Positions 1 to 11,286 of a stretch of DNA of 33,377 nt are shown one piece after another. Position 1 is the stretch's first letter. Every line of letters begins with the position of its first letter. The position numbers and the translations under genes were made by a program. Below the pieces are notes generated by a model, which ran no database searches, had not been told where the DNA came from, and saw only the letters and a list, made by a program, of their open reading frames with translations. The DNA is from Entrophospora sp. SA101 (taxonomy: Eukaryota > Glomeromycota > Glomeromycetes > Entrophosporales > Entrophosporaceae): the NCBI GenBank assembly GCA_958430865.1, contig CAUDNR010004209.1, positions 28,853 through 62,229 on the forward strand, read 5' to 3'.

Positions 1-413
1 CAATTCTAAAGCAACGTATTCTTACTTTAAAGTAGTTTTATCAGATAATTGACCTAAAAGATCTGAATAGATTTTTTTGAATAATTGTATTATTATTTGA
101 AATTGAACTTGAACTGGAAATGTAAACTAGTATTATCTGAAACATCAGATGAAATAATTTATTAGAAACCTCTATATCACTGTCAGATAATAACACTTTC
201 CTTATTTGTTAATCCATTCAAAATCCCTTTCATGATCAAAAGGTTCACCATAATGATTATTACCTAATGGTTTGTTATTAGTAGTGTGTTTTTTGGGGGG
301 GACAGATGAATGGTAAGTTTTTTTTTTAAGTAATGAAATGAACATTAAAATTCCTCGACCGGTTGATATCATTACTACGTACTACTATTCCGGTACTACA
401 TGCCTCAACCCTG

Positions 414-506
414 GCATTCGAATCCAACGTACAAAGCAAAATATATATTGCTATTTAGGCACAAGAATCGCATTCTAATGTAACGTAAAAAGTAAAATCA
501 ATATAT
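414..506. repeat. diverged tandem duplication, 36-37 bp units
   Basis: Two units, 414-449 and 470-506, both begin GCATTC and contain the pattern AACGTA(C/A)AAAG(C/T)AAAAT before an AT run. They are about 56 bp apart start to start and clearly related despite several substitutions and a small indel. No function is evident. Confidence 0.6.
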
Positions 507-655
507 ATATATATATATTGGTCCACAAGTGGGGATAATGGATATAATTATTTATAGGTTTCAAAGCAATCTATTAGACTACTTGATCAATGCACCATTT
601 GGTCACGAAAAAGTCTATTTTATGAAAAATTACATCATTGCACAATAGAATTCTA

Positions 656-670
656 GGATGCTTCGCATCC
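656..670. other. perfect short hairpin
   Basis: GGATGCTTCGCATCC folds as a 6-bp GC-containing stem with a TTC loop and is followed by GGTTCGGG. It stands out from the AT-rich surroundings. I could not extend it into a tRNA cloverleaf, so its meaning is unknown. Confidence 0.4.
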
Positions 671-3067
671 GGTTCGGGAAAGGAAAACGGTATAATAAGT
701 GATTGAAGGCCAACAACTACAGTGAAGAGAAATAAATAATAAGCAAATTGAGCATTAAACAGGGATCTAAAATAGGTAGATAACAGTATTAGCTAGTATT
801 GATACCGAATGTACATTTCAGGAATATATTATCAATTACTAGTATAATAAATTATTTAGTTTTTCGGATACTTTATTGTTAATTGTAAATACAAAGTCAC
901 ATAATTCTACGATAAAATTGGTTGGAAATTATAAAAAAATTTTATTACTGAACTTAAACAAGATATAGAATGGGCATATTCAGTGTGAATGTAATGAGAG
1001 AATATTGAAAACTAAAAATATTTCATTTTAAATTTAGATTACATGCTAATGGAATTCTAGTATACTACACATGTCGATATATATCATTTATCACATCGAC
1101 GTCCTTAGATACTTCTTGTTCAATTATTTCGGAAGTTAACTTTAAACAGTCTATTACTATGAATGAACCAATTACGCCCAAATTAATTAACACTTATGAA
1201 ATAAAGTAATAATAATGTGTACGACGAATATTGAATGAATGAAATAAATAAATCACAACTCTGTAATAAAGTTCCTGACAAGTTACTATTACTATGTTTT
1301 GCAATTAATCAAAATACCAATGTTTGTGTTGGATTTCGTTCGAACTTAATCGCATCTCAAAATTCTTTGATAAAAAAGAAAAACTTCGATTTCTGACAGC
1401 ATATTGTTGTGCGCGACTCCACACCAACCTTCTTGTTCTTGTTAAATGACATTTTTCAAAAATTTTATTTTGTCAATGTTGCTAGTAAAAATCGGAGCAA
1501 AACCGGCAGTAGCAGCAGCAGTTAAAGATTTTAAATTTTTAAATGCTGGTAATAATATATGATCTAAATTATTATTTAATAATAAATTATTGTTTGCAAG
1601 TATCGCGTTTGAAGTTATCTGATAAAATTTGATTAGTTTGATTAATAGTTATAATTTTGTGATTTAATTAGTTGGATCAGACTATAATCAACCTTTTCTT
1701 TTATTTATTCTATTCTTGATGATGCAAATTTACAATCTAATTTATTAAGATTTTGAAAACAATTATCAAATCTGTGATAATTATTTATTTACCCAATAGC
1801 TATCTATGTTAATAGCTGCTGAATGATTTGCATGTAAAATTTTTAATCCTTACCAGCATTTCAAAAGCATGGAATCTACGTATTAATAAAATCCAATATA
1901 ATACAAAATCCGACATAATTATACATTGGTGGTTTTTCTAATAACTAAAGAGGAAAGAATGCCATTTCTAGTTATTAATATCAAAAATTGTAAATGCGTA
2001 GTATAGTGCCTGAAAAACAATCCAGGTGACTCGTCGCCAATCTCGAAATTAAACGAAAAATCTATGACGGTGTAAAAATATTGCAAGGTTAATGCCGCTT
2101 ATTTAACGCGTATTGCTGATGATGGCTTAGCTTTTAGGATATTCTGGTCAGTTAATTACAGTAACTCGGTGCTTGTCAATTAATTAATTTACAAATTACT
2201 TTACTGTACCTGGAAAGCTTCAGCGAATCTCCAAGCATGCTTAATGGTACCAGATAACTGTAAATAAGTAAATATGGCTGTTTTACAAAGATCTAAGGCT
2301 TCTATAAAGTTCATTTTATTCAATCGTCTATATTTATTTGACTCGCTTTACAAATTAACTCGAGCAGCTTGTTTAACAGCCTTACGTTTTCAATAACGAT
2401 TTTATCACAACAATACAAGTTTCTCTTTTAGATACAGAAAATCAACTATTGACTAATGCTCCATCTGATTTTTAATTTAAAATTATCCGGTTTGGGTAAT
2501 TTTATTTAGAAAAAGAAATTTATTTAGCATTACCAAATTGGTGTTTCGCGAGAGCTTTTAATATTTGCCAATGCTGACATCATCGTGTTAGGGGACATAA
2601 AAGAATTGCTGAAAAATTATCAGATCCAAATAGTCCCGAATGTAATTATCGAAGGTAAGTTGCTTTGGTGGCAATCGGGTACTTACCTAATCTATATATT
2701 TGGATTAATTGTCCTATTTATCTTATATGTAAAAACTGCTAATATATATAATCATTTAACAAGTTATAAAGAATGATAATTTAATAATATTAATATTTAG
2801 CATTTTATAAAATTTCTTTTTGTGTATTTGAATGAATAATAAATAGTATACTCTGCACCAACACATACAATTCTCTTTTGGAAATGTAGAATTTATGTCT
2901 TTATTTATTGCTTTTTTTAAAAAATTATAGATATTTTCTAATAAATAAAGATTATAAAGATCAAAAAATAAAATAAAGCTAACAATTTTTGTCTTATTTT
3001 ATTTTATTTAGCAAAATAACAATAATAATAACTTCACTTTTATGTTTATCCATTTAGTTTTTATTAA

Positions 3068-4245
3068 TTATTTGAAAAACTTGTAACTCATCAAATTACT
3101 ACATTTTACTATATCGATACTATTATAAGAGGTTGGAAAACTATAAATACTGCCATCTGTTTTAAATTTAATATCAGGACAATCCTTGTCACCAAAAGTG
3201 GGCAAATGAGAAGGATTACAATAAATTGCATTCTTTATGTTGTTTAGATTTCTAACATAACTATATTTTGTACTACTAAAAATAAAACTTTCAGTTGTAC
3301 CTTTATGTCTACATCCACTCCAATCAAATGGATTATAACCACCAACTAATTGCTCTGGATTTTGTATTTTACCAATTACAAGTGTTTTGCTAATATTATC
3401 ACATTTTTGATGAAATATATTTGCACTTAAACCATCTTTGCTACTAGCATATAAAAGTTTAAAATCATATTTGACTTCCCTGAATGAAGTATATGGTGGA
3501 TTTTTTCTATCAATCCAACTTGCAAGACGAGTTCTACCATCTTCACTTATAGTAATTAAATTTCTTGAAGGTAATAAATTTGAAGTTGATTCATTATTAG
3601 GATCTATATAATAAAGTAAAAGATTATTCCAGAGAGCCTCAGGGAAAACTTTTTGTAATGGAAAAATTTCTTGTCGAAAATCTTTGTTAGCAATGTCCTG
3701 GAATCTAATTAAAGGAATAAATTCTCTTATTGTCTTTCCTAAATCAACAAAATTTTGTGATGACCAATCTTCATAATTATTATTATTGATGATTTCTGGA
3801 TGTTGTGCTAATCCCCAATCAAGAACTCTTTTCCATATATCTATTTCACTAACAAGCAAATCATTTCTTTCAAAAATTGCCAATAAGATTTTTTTTTCCA
3901 ATGAATTAAACCCATTCAACTTAAATAATTTGTTGCCGCTATTACAAACTGATTTTAAACAATGATCTTTAATTCCTTGAAACTTTTCATATTCATAAAT
4001 TAATTGTAAAATTTCGATTGGATTTTCTTGCACATATTTATCAATATTTTTAATAAATTGAACTTCTATAGATTTGCAAAATGACTCAAGACCAAATCTA
4101 TCAGCTATGATTGATATGTTCAATATATCAATTCCATTATAATTGTTTAATTCTATTTTGCAAGTATATAAATATCTTTTAAAAATAAAGTCAATATTAC
4201 ATAAATAAAATTAATATTAATTAATACAATGAATATTCGATTAAT

Positions 4246-4279
<34 letters not shown>

Positions 4280-4546
4280 AATTTAATAAACTTACGTTAG
4301 AATACATTTAAAAAATTCAGGTGGATTAATATTTGGTAACTTAACAATAAAATACCCATTTTCTTTTTGTGCAGTGGACAAAATATTTTTGAAGGACCGA
4401 CAATGAGCAAAAAGAATAAATGAGTGTGCATAAATTTCTATAGTGTTTGGTTCTTCACCAACATATATTTGCACATCACAATTCTCTTTTGAATTCATTA
4501 ATTCTTCATGTTCGCTAAAGTAACCCGATAATAATGTTGAGTCCAT
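3068..4546 (-). CDS. BTB-BACK-TLDc protein 1 (two exons)
   Basis: Spliced model: exon 1 4546-4296, intron 4295-4176 (120 bp, GTAAGT...AAAG), exon 2 4175-3068, about 452 residues. Exon 1 carries the BTB/POZ fold (DVQIYVGEEP, then the AHSFILFAHC helix). Exon 2 begins TYLYTCKIEL, closing the BTB domain, then gives the helical BACK-like linker (ENPIEILQLIYEY, DIWKRVLDWGLAQHP) and a C-terminal TLDc domain (ASWIDRKNPPY, FHQKCDN, VGGYNPFDW, TESFIF). BTB proteins of this kind are often Cullin-3 adaptors and TLDc domains are linked to oxidative-stress responses; the role here is inference. The protein resembles the gene at 6843 closely. Its last residues look frame-shifted (see findings). Start is the first ATG of exon 1, facing the divergent gene at 4671. 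Confidence 0.85.
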
Positions 4547-4670
4547 CTTTCATAATTAATATACGCAAATTTCGTGTTACTATATCAATTATAAATTGTA
4601 CTACCATACCATTTATTAAAAAAAAAAAAATTTTTAATAGCAATATATATATATATATATATATTTCAAA
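4547..4670. promoter_or_regulatory. shared divergent promoter region
   Basis: Only 124 bp separate the start codons of two divergent BTB-TLDc genes. The spacer holds an A run followed by a T run near 4620-4636 and a TA microsatellite (about 4645-4664) just upstream of the plus-strand ATG. Since no other sequence lies between the genes, both core promoters must sit here or inside the genes. No specific factor site is recognised. Confidence 0.5.
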
Positions 4671-6349
4671 ATGTCTAATAGTTTTTCATCTTTAGAAAAA
4701 GTGCAAATATTCTTGAATGATCTTATAAATTCTAAAGAAGACGCCATACCATTAAAATTTATTAGTAAACTTATAAACGATTTAACGAATTTATTAAAAG
4801 ATGAATCAGATTTTTGTGATGTAGAGATTAAAGTTGGAATAGATGAGGAAGATGTCAAAATATTTAAAGCACATTCTACAATCTTAAAATCAAGGTCTCC
4901 ATATTTTAAAATTGCCCTATCAAATAATTGGATAAAAAAATCAGAGGAAGGCATTATTTTATTTGAAAAAAAAAACATTTCTCCAAAAGTATTTGAAGTT
5001 CTTTTAACGTAAGCTTGATTCAACTTGATTGGTTTTAATAATTAATCGATTAAATAACAATTAACATTAACTTTCCAAAAAAAAAAATTTTTGTTTTTTA
5101 AAGATATATTTATAATGGAATAATTAATATTGACAATTTGAATATTATTGATATTGTTGAACTACTTGAGGCATGCGATGAGTTGGATTTTAATGAATTA
5201 ATCGATGATTTACAAAATTATATAATTATAAAAGAAAAAAATTGGATACAACAAAATTTAATTTACATTTATGAAATTTCATCTAGGCATCAATCATTCA
5301 TCTTACTTCAAGAATATTTTAAAGAATTAATTAGCGAGAACCCAGAGTTATTTTTGAAAACCGAAGATTTCAATGAAATTAATAAATTTATGCTCATGGC
5401 TTTATTAGAGAGGGATGATTTAATAATAGAAGAAATTTATATTTGGGATAGAGTTATTCAATGGGGAATGGGTCAAATTAAAAATTTGGAAGATGAAGAG
5501 GAAGAAGGAGAAAATATTTTAGAGTGGAATGAAAATGACATCAAAAGCTTAAAGGATTTACTGAAAGATGTTATACGATTAATTAGATTCAACCAAATTT
5601 CTCCAAGTGATTTTTACAATAGAATCAAACCTTATGAAAGAGTCATAGACAAGCAAGTATTTAATATTCTTAGTCATTGTTATTTTAGTAACGAATGGCG
5701 GCCAACATTGATACTACAAAAAAATCCAAGGATAGGAAAAGGCAAATTATTAAGTTTGCAAATGAAAGCCTTAATTTCTAATTGGATAGATGAAAAAGAA
5801 AAGGAATATATTCCGTATGATAAAGATAATTTGCCATATAAATTTAAATTAATTCTTAGTGGAACACAGAATGGGTTTTCTAGGTCTGTTTTTGAGGAAA
5901 AATGTTATAATGTTAAACAAACAGTGGCCATCATGAAATTAAAAGAAGCAGATGAATTAGTTGGTGGCTATAATCCAGTTGGTTGGCATATAAAAGAAAA
6001 GTCACCGCATGAAGAATATCCAATTCAAACTGATAAAAGTTTTATTTTTAAAATTGATGAAAACCAATCAACTAGTACAATAATAAGTAGGGTTATTGAT
6101 TCTAAAAATGCAATTTATCATAGTGCAAAAAACATTCATATTACATCAAATAAACTAACGTTTCATGAAAAATTAATTGATTTTTCTGATCTAGAATTAC
6201 GTATCAGTCTTAATAGCAAACCTTACTGTTATTATTCTTATCGTTGGAACTCTTATGAAAATAACTTAAATCTTAGAAATAGTGGTAAAAGAGTTCATTT
6301 GATAGAAATAGAAGAATTTGAAGTGTATGAATTAATAAAATGTCTTTAA
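4671..6349 (+). CDS. BTB-BACK-TLDc protein 2 (two exons)
   Basis: Spliced model: exon 1 4671-5008, intron 5009-5103 (95 bp, GTAAGC...AAAG), exon 2 5104-6349, about 527 residues. Exon 1 is the BTB domain (CDVEIKVGIDEEDVKIFKAH, then STILKSRSPYF). Exon 2 opens with YIYNGIINI, the last BTB strand, then a helical BACK-like region (EIYIWDRVIQWG) with an acidic insertion (EDEEEEGENI) missing from the other two copies, and a TLDc domain (LILSGTQNGF, VGGYNPVGWH, DKSFIFKI, EEFEVYELI at the end). The intron is phase 2 and sits at the same place as in the neighbouring paralogues. This is the most divergent of the three copies and has an intact C-terminal strand. Likely an adaptor-type protein; substrate unknown. 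Confidence 0.87.
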
Positions 6350-6551
6350 ACATACATATTAGAATAATTAATTATTGTGTATATAAATATTTTTAATATA
6401 ATAATAATTCAAAAATCTTAAAGTTGCGCACACATACATTTTTTTTAATAAATAATTGTCACATTTTTGCATTTTATTGTTTTTATTGTTTAAATTTTTT
6501 TTTCCTTCTCAAAAAAAAAAAAAAAAAATTTAAAAATAAATATAATACTAT

Positions 6552-6665
6552 AATGATTTTGAAAATTTATTGAGTTCGGGATTTAACTATGATGTAAAAA
6601 TTAATGTTGGTGAAGAGTCAAACATCATAGAATTTCATGCTCATTCATCTATTCCGTCAAAGATT
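6552..6665 (+). pseudogene. BTB exon relic 1
   Basis: A stretch reading NYDVKINVGEESNIIEFHAH then SSIPSK in one frame matches the first BTB strands and helix of exon 1 of the adjacent genes (DVKIYVG..., HAHASI). Homology stops abruptly after this; no full BTB domain, intron or TLDc part follows. There is no usable start codon in frame. It is a truncated duplicate lying between two living copies. Confidence 0.75.
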
Positions 6666-6842
6666 GAATACATAGTTGATAAAATGGTTTTAAAAGAAGC
6701 TATTTTTGTATATTTTTAATATGAAATGATAACGATGATCTTTACGTATATTTATTTGATCATGCGACTTGGACATAACCAAATATATGTATGACGTAGT
6801 CGAATTATTCTCACCAAACAAATTTTTGAAAAAAAAATAAAA

Positions 6843-8333
6843 ATGGATTCTTTATTTGAAAAATATTTTAACGAAAATGAAAGATTATTAAATACAGAAA
6901 ATTTTTATGATGTAAAAATATATGTTGGCATAAAGCCAAGCATTAAAGAAGTTCATGCACATGCATCTATTATATCAGCTCATTGTCCATTTTTTAACAA
7001 TGCATTAAGTGATGCAACAAAAGAAAATGGTTATTATATTATTAAGAAAGTTAACATTAATGAAAAATGTTTCAACCTTATCCTCAAGTAGGTTCAAATT
7101 ATTTAATTTATTTGTTTATTTATTATTATTACTGAATATATAGTAATGATAATAATCTGTTTAATAATTTATTTTGTAAGATTTTTATACACATGTAAGA
7201 TTGAAATTGAAAATTATTCTGGAGCTGAAGTATTAGAACTATTAATTGCAGCAGATGAACTTGGTATTGAGTCACTTTATGAATATATGATGAAATACTT
7301 TGTTGAAAATTATGAAGATTATATAGAAGAAAATCCAATTAAAATTTTACAATTAATTTATGCCAATGAAAATTTTAAGGAATTTAAAAACATCTATTTA
7401 GAAAAATTTGGTGAATATAGTGAAAAATTAATTGAGTCAAGTGAATTTAAATCATTGGAAAAACCAATTCTATTAGACATTCTCAAAAGAGAAGATTTTT
7501 TTGTTAATGAGATGGTTATCTGGGAAAATATTCTTAAATGGGGATTAGCAAAACATCCAAAAATTAATAATAATATCAATGTTGAAGACTGGCCATCTCA
7601 AAATTTTGTTGATTTGGGCAATACTTTAAAAGAATTCCTTCCTCTAATAAGATTTCAGGATATTTCTAAAGATGATTTTTTTGATAAAATTGAACCATAT
7701 CAAATGCTTTTTCCTAGAACTTTATGGAAATCTCTTTCACAATATCATATATTTCCTGATAGACAGCACACTATAAATTTATTGCCATCAAGAATTTTAA
7801 AATTGAATTCAACACTTGAATCATTGACAATCAATCAAAAACTTACTTTGCTTTTTGCTAGTTGGATTGATAGAAAAAGTCCACCATATAGTTCATTCAG
7901 AGAAGTCAAATATAAATTCAAACTTCTATATTGTAGTAGTAGAGATGGGTTAGATGCTGATATATTCCATCAAAAATGTGATAATATCAACAAAACCCTT
8001 GTAGTTGGCAAAATACAAAATTCAGAGCAGATAGTTGGTGGTTATAATCCACTTGATTGGAATGGAGGTGGTGTATATAAGAATACAACTGAAAGTTTTA
8101 TATTTAATATAAGTAATAGAAATGATGTTAATACTGCTCAATTTAGTTATGTTATTAATAGTGAACATGCAGTTTACTGTGGTAATTTACCTGATTTTGG
8201 TTATTTTGGCCATGTTCAATTTGAATCAGATGGTAGTATCAATAGTAACCCGGAGACTTATGGTGACATTAATATAGTAGATGGTAGTAAATTTGATGAA
8301 TTAGAAGTTTTTCAAATAATTGAAAAAAAATAG
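6843..8333 (+). CDS. BTB-BACK-TLDc protein 3 (two exons)
   Basis: Spliced model: exon 1 6843-7087, intron 7088-7180 (93 bp, GTAGGT...GTAAG), exon 2 7181-8333, about 465 residues. Exon 1 gives the BTB core (FYDVKIYVG, HAHASIISAHCPFF). Exon 2 continues FLYTCKIEIENYSG, then a BACK-like helical region (ENPIKILQLIYA, VIWENILKWGLAKHP) and TLDc (ASWIDRKSPPYSSF, CSSRDGLDADIFHQKC, VGGYNPLDWNGG, TTESFIFNI, FDELEVFQIIE at the end). Without splicing, exon 1 ends at a TAG at 7089-7091, directly in the donor site. Closest to gene 1, so the two probably came from a local duplication with inversion. All TLDc landmarks are present; I judge it functional. Confidence 0.87.
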
Positions 8334-8421
8334 AAATAATAAATACAATGTCAATTTACTTTTATATTTTCTGATTTAATTTATATGATTGACTGTTTTT
8401 TAGTTTTTTATTAAAATGAAT

Positions 8422-8565
8422 TCAATGAAAATAAAGGTTTATTAAATACAAAAGATTTTTATGATGTAAAAACATATGTTGGTAAATAGAACCGAACATT
8501 AAAGAAATTCATGCAGATGCATCTACCACATCAACTTTTTAGTAATGCATTATAAAATGAAAGCA
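8422..8565 (+). pseudogene. BTB exon relic 2
   Basis: A decayed copy of exon 1 of the gene just upstream. One frame reads NTKDFYDVKTYVG and then hits a TAG; a shifted frame continues EPNIKEIHADASTTS and then FFSNAL followed by TAA. These match NTENFYDVKIYVG, KPSIKEVHAHAS and FFNNALSDA of the intact exon. One frameshift, a deletion and two stops are visible. It indicates at least a fifth BTB exon in this tandem block. Confidence 0.8.
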
Positions 8566-9249
8566 TTTAATTATATATGGCCACGATATTATTAGCTGAT
8601 GTTAAGTTTTTCTGTTTTATATTTTATTTAGTTTATTTTCTATTCATTGTTAATTTAATTAATGAACAAAAGGAATGAATTTTTTAAGAAAATATCAATA
8701 CAAACACTATATATAAATGAGGTTACTTTTTTGACCAAGTAAAAGGATTGTGTAATCATTAATATTTAAGTTCAGAGTTTTGCGATTAGCAGTAACACTA
8801 GCATTAGTGTGAATTTAGCAAGGTCAAAGTATAGGAATAATCATCACTTTTTGAGACAGGCTCTGGGTTCGACTAATTCCTCACTTGTGATTATTCTTGG
8901 TACATGTACTACTTAAAAAAATTTATTTCTCTGATTACCTTTTGTACAATCATGAAAAGTCTCAAAATTTTCAAACTTCTCTCTTTACATACAGTGTATA
9001 AATTTCAGTGTGTAACTAATGCAGATTTCTACAATTTTAGAAACTATCTGCAGAAAACTACTAATGTACGATGTTACACCCGCACATTTCGCACATTGAA
9101 TTTTATACACTGCTTTACATACTTTTAAAAACCAAAAAGAAAACTTGCTAATTCCAACACTTTAATAATATTCAAACTGCTTTTTTATTTTTTGTTTCCT
9201 ATATCAATCAAATTATATCGTGAATGTGTAAAATTGGCTTTTATTTTCC
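8566..9249. other. non-coding, imperfect inverted repeat at 8833-8900
   Basis: No gene recognised. An inverted pair (GGAATAATCATCAC near 8834 and GTGATTATTCTTGG at 8887) encloses a segment with GGGTTCGACTAATTCC near 8865, which resembles the B-box of a tRNA-type promoter. A possible but weak A-box-like TAGCAAGG lies about 50 bases upstream. I could not fold a tRNA. The open frame at 8904-9128 has no coding character. Confidence 0.35.
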
Positions 9250-10446
9250 ATTAATTTCAAATACCATTATCACTAACCTTGTAAATAATTTTGGTATAAC
9301 TGATCGATTAAGCACTAAATCGTCCATGAAGGCTCTTCAATCTGGAGCTGATATATCTATGATTGGTCAATTTGATGTGGATTTTTATTCTTTTTATTTG
9401 GTTGCTGACCGAGTTCAAGTAATCACAAAGCACAATGATGATGAACAACATATTTGGGAGTCTGCTGCTACTGGTTCATTCACCATTGCACTCGATACAA
9501 TCAACCCACCTCTTGAACATGGTTCTGAAATCAGTATCTTCCTTAAGGAATATCAACTCGAATATCTTGAGGGGGAAAAAGAAATAAAAGAATTGTTAAA
9601 AAACATTCTGAATTTATCGGTTAACTTGTTGTGCACAAACCGAATAGAAAAAAGAGAAAGCAGAAGTGAAATTGGGAGACGAATATGAAGAAACAAAGAC
9701 AAGGATTGAAGAAGTTAAAACGATAGAAAAAAAGAGAGAGTAAAGTCATCCAAGAAAATCAAAGAGTTGATTGAAGAGCTTAACAAAATTAAACCAATTG
9801 GATTCGTAGTCTTGATGATATTGAAAATGAAGAATATGTTTTTTCTACAAATCACTCAGTAACGATCGGGAAGATCATTTGGCTGTTAAACATTTCTCGG
9901 CTGAAGGACAGCTTGAATTTCGTGCAATTATTTTTGTATCAAGACGTGTACTTTTTGATTTGTTGAAACTAAAAAGAAGCATATCAACATTAAAATTTAT
10001 GTAATACGTGCATTCATTATGGATGACTGTGAAGATTTATTGCCGGATATCTTAGCTTGTAAGGAGCATTGTTAAAAACCTTAAACCTGGCATTTGTTAT
10101 TATTCAACAGAATCTGTGAAGAATTGACATCATTAAAATATTACGTTGCAAGAATGCTTGAAAAGCAAAATGCAATATATTATATTGCTGGTGAAATCAC
10201 AAAGCTGTAGAAGATTCACCATTTGTTGAAATTCTTAAGAAGAGGGGATATAAAGTGTTGCTTATGACTGACCCAATTAATGAATATATCGTCTCACAAC
10301 TTCAAGAATATGATGATAAAACCTTAATTATATCACAAAAGAAGGATTGAAAATGAAGTTAAACAATATGAAGAATTATTGAAATCAATTAAAGATATAC
10401 TTGGTGACAAGCGTGTAGTGAGTGACATTATAATATTTGATCTTTA
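9250..10446 (+). pseudogene. HSP90 pseudogene (N-terminal and internal parts missing)
   Basis: The clearest part (to 9688) reads [35 protein letters not shown], then [19 protein letters not shown], a good match to the ATPase domain of cytosolic HSP90 after its first ~100 residues. The conserved GVGFYS loop of the ATP lid is changed to DVDFYS. Later pieces in shifting frames match the middle domain ([40 protein letters not shown]), then jump to YVARMLEKQ, AIYYIAGEIT, EDSPFVEILKKRGYKV and end near KDILGD. About 180 residues are missing between MDDCEDL and YVARM, and the C-terminal dimerisation domain and MEEVD tail are absent. Many frameshifts and stops make it clearly dead. No intron is recognisable in the covered part, so its origin (retrocopy or DNA duplicate) is open. 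Confidence 0.9.
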
Positions 10447-10499
10447 ATAGAGGCGACTCTGTATGAAAAAAACTCTTGCTAAGAAAACGTTTTAGCTTG

Positions 10500-10591
10500 A
10501 CCAGTGCACAAAAGGTACTCTAATTTGCCGGAATTTTTCAAAGCTATCGGAAATCTACCGATCTTCACCACAAAGAATTTTGTGCACTGGT
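10500..10591. mobile_element. 92-bp element with 14-bp perfect terminal inverted repeats
   Basis: ACCAGTGCACAAAA at 10500-10513 is exactly mirrored by TTTTGTGCACTGGT at 10578-10591. Inside is a second small stem (ATCGG...CCGAT, about 10546-10562). It lies about 50 bp after the HSP90 pseudogene. The size and perfect ends fit a miniature inverted-repeat transposable element. I do not see a convincing target-site duplication, so a structured non-mobile sequence is also possible. Confidence 0.6.
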
Positions 10592-11013
10592 TTGTATAGC
10601 AAGCATAGCGGATTTTTTGGGATATTTCTCTAGAAAGTAATGATTTTCATTTGTATCTTTTTAAAAAGAAATCTTTTCAAAAAAATATAAAACACGAGAA
10701 GCAATATCGAAAGTATGAATACACGCATGCACACATACATATTACTGTAGATGAGCCTTTCGGTATCATTCTTTTAAAAGTTCATTAGGCATCAGGTAAA
10801 TGGTGGATTTCTTTTTAAAAAGTTCAAGTGATGGATGAATTATTTCATTTAGTATTGTACGCGAAAAAATTGAAATTGAAATTCAATTTCGATTTAACGC
10901 ACAACAGCATCAAGGCGATGGTGAATTTATTATTATTATTATATTTTTATATTTTTACATGCATATTAAATCATTTATTGAATAGTAATATATTTTATAT
11001 TAAAATGGTGTTT
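10592..11013. other. AT-rich non-coding
   Basis: No gene recognised. The motif TTTCTTTTTAAAAAG-like occurs near 10645-10670 and again near 10808-10822. The open frame 10828-11025 starts with GTG, has no domain and overlaps the first unit of the next repeat, so I leave it out. Confidence 0.4.
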
Positions 11014-11286
11014 CAATTAATTTAATTCTTTTGATTTTTAATTTTAAATAACACAATCTAGTTAATAACCGTCCATGATCTTGACAACATTAATCACTGG
11101 ATATGTGAAATAACGTAATTAATAAGATGATCACCTAATGTTAAAATCAATTAATTTAATTCCTCTGTTCTTTAATTTGAAAACTTAAAAAGAATTAAAA
11201 ATTAAAAACTTCTTATCACCTCGACAATATTGACAATTGGATATGTGAATTAACATGACAAACATGATGCTCGCTTAATGTTAAAA
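11014..11286. repeat. tandem duplication, ~135 bp units
   Basis: Unit 1 (11014-11146) and unit 2 (11148-11286) both start with CAATTAATTTAATTC, contain GGATATGTGAA(A/T)TAAC and end TAATGTTAAAA. Small insertions distinguish them. A recent-to-moderate age tandem duplication in non-coding DNA. Confidence 0.65.

Larger units (their letters stand above)
1..3053. other. AT-rich non-coding stretch
   Basis: I see no convincing gene here. The longest open stretch (2585-2776, plus) begins with GTG, has no recognisable domain and is mostly a hydrophobic run near its end, so I do not call it. The stretch holds a small tandem duplication (414-506), a perfect hairpin (656-670) and a few short runs of TA. 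It could include the 3' flank of the minus-strand BTB gene that ends at 3068. Confidence 0.5.

Noticed and set aside
413..430. Possible tRNA T-arm (CATTCGAATCC)
   Set aside because: No matching acceptor stem, D-arm or anticodon arm around it; it belongs to the small tandem duplication.
414..506. CRISPR-like array
   Set aside because: Only two diverged units, no constant repeats or unique spacers, and the organism is eukaryotic. The same applies to the other short repeats in the window.
2585..2776. 63-residue open frame with a hydrophobic segment
   Set aside because: Begins with GTG, no domain, and the upstream sequence in the same frame continues without a start. An alternative frame looks equally plausible, so I treat it as chance.
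4634..5023. Minus-strand open frame overlapping BTB gene 2 exon 1
   Set aside because: Antisense shadow of a clear BTB coding exon.
7129..7579. Minus-strand open frames inside BTB gene 3
   Set aside because: Antisense shadows in AT-rich coding DNA; no domains.
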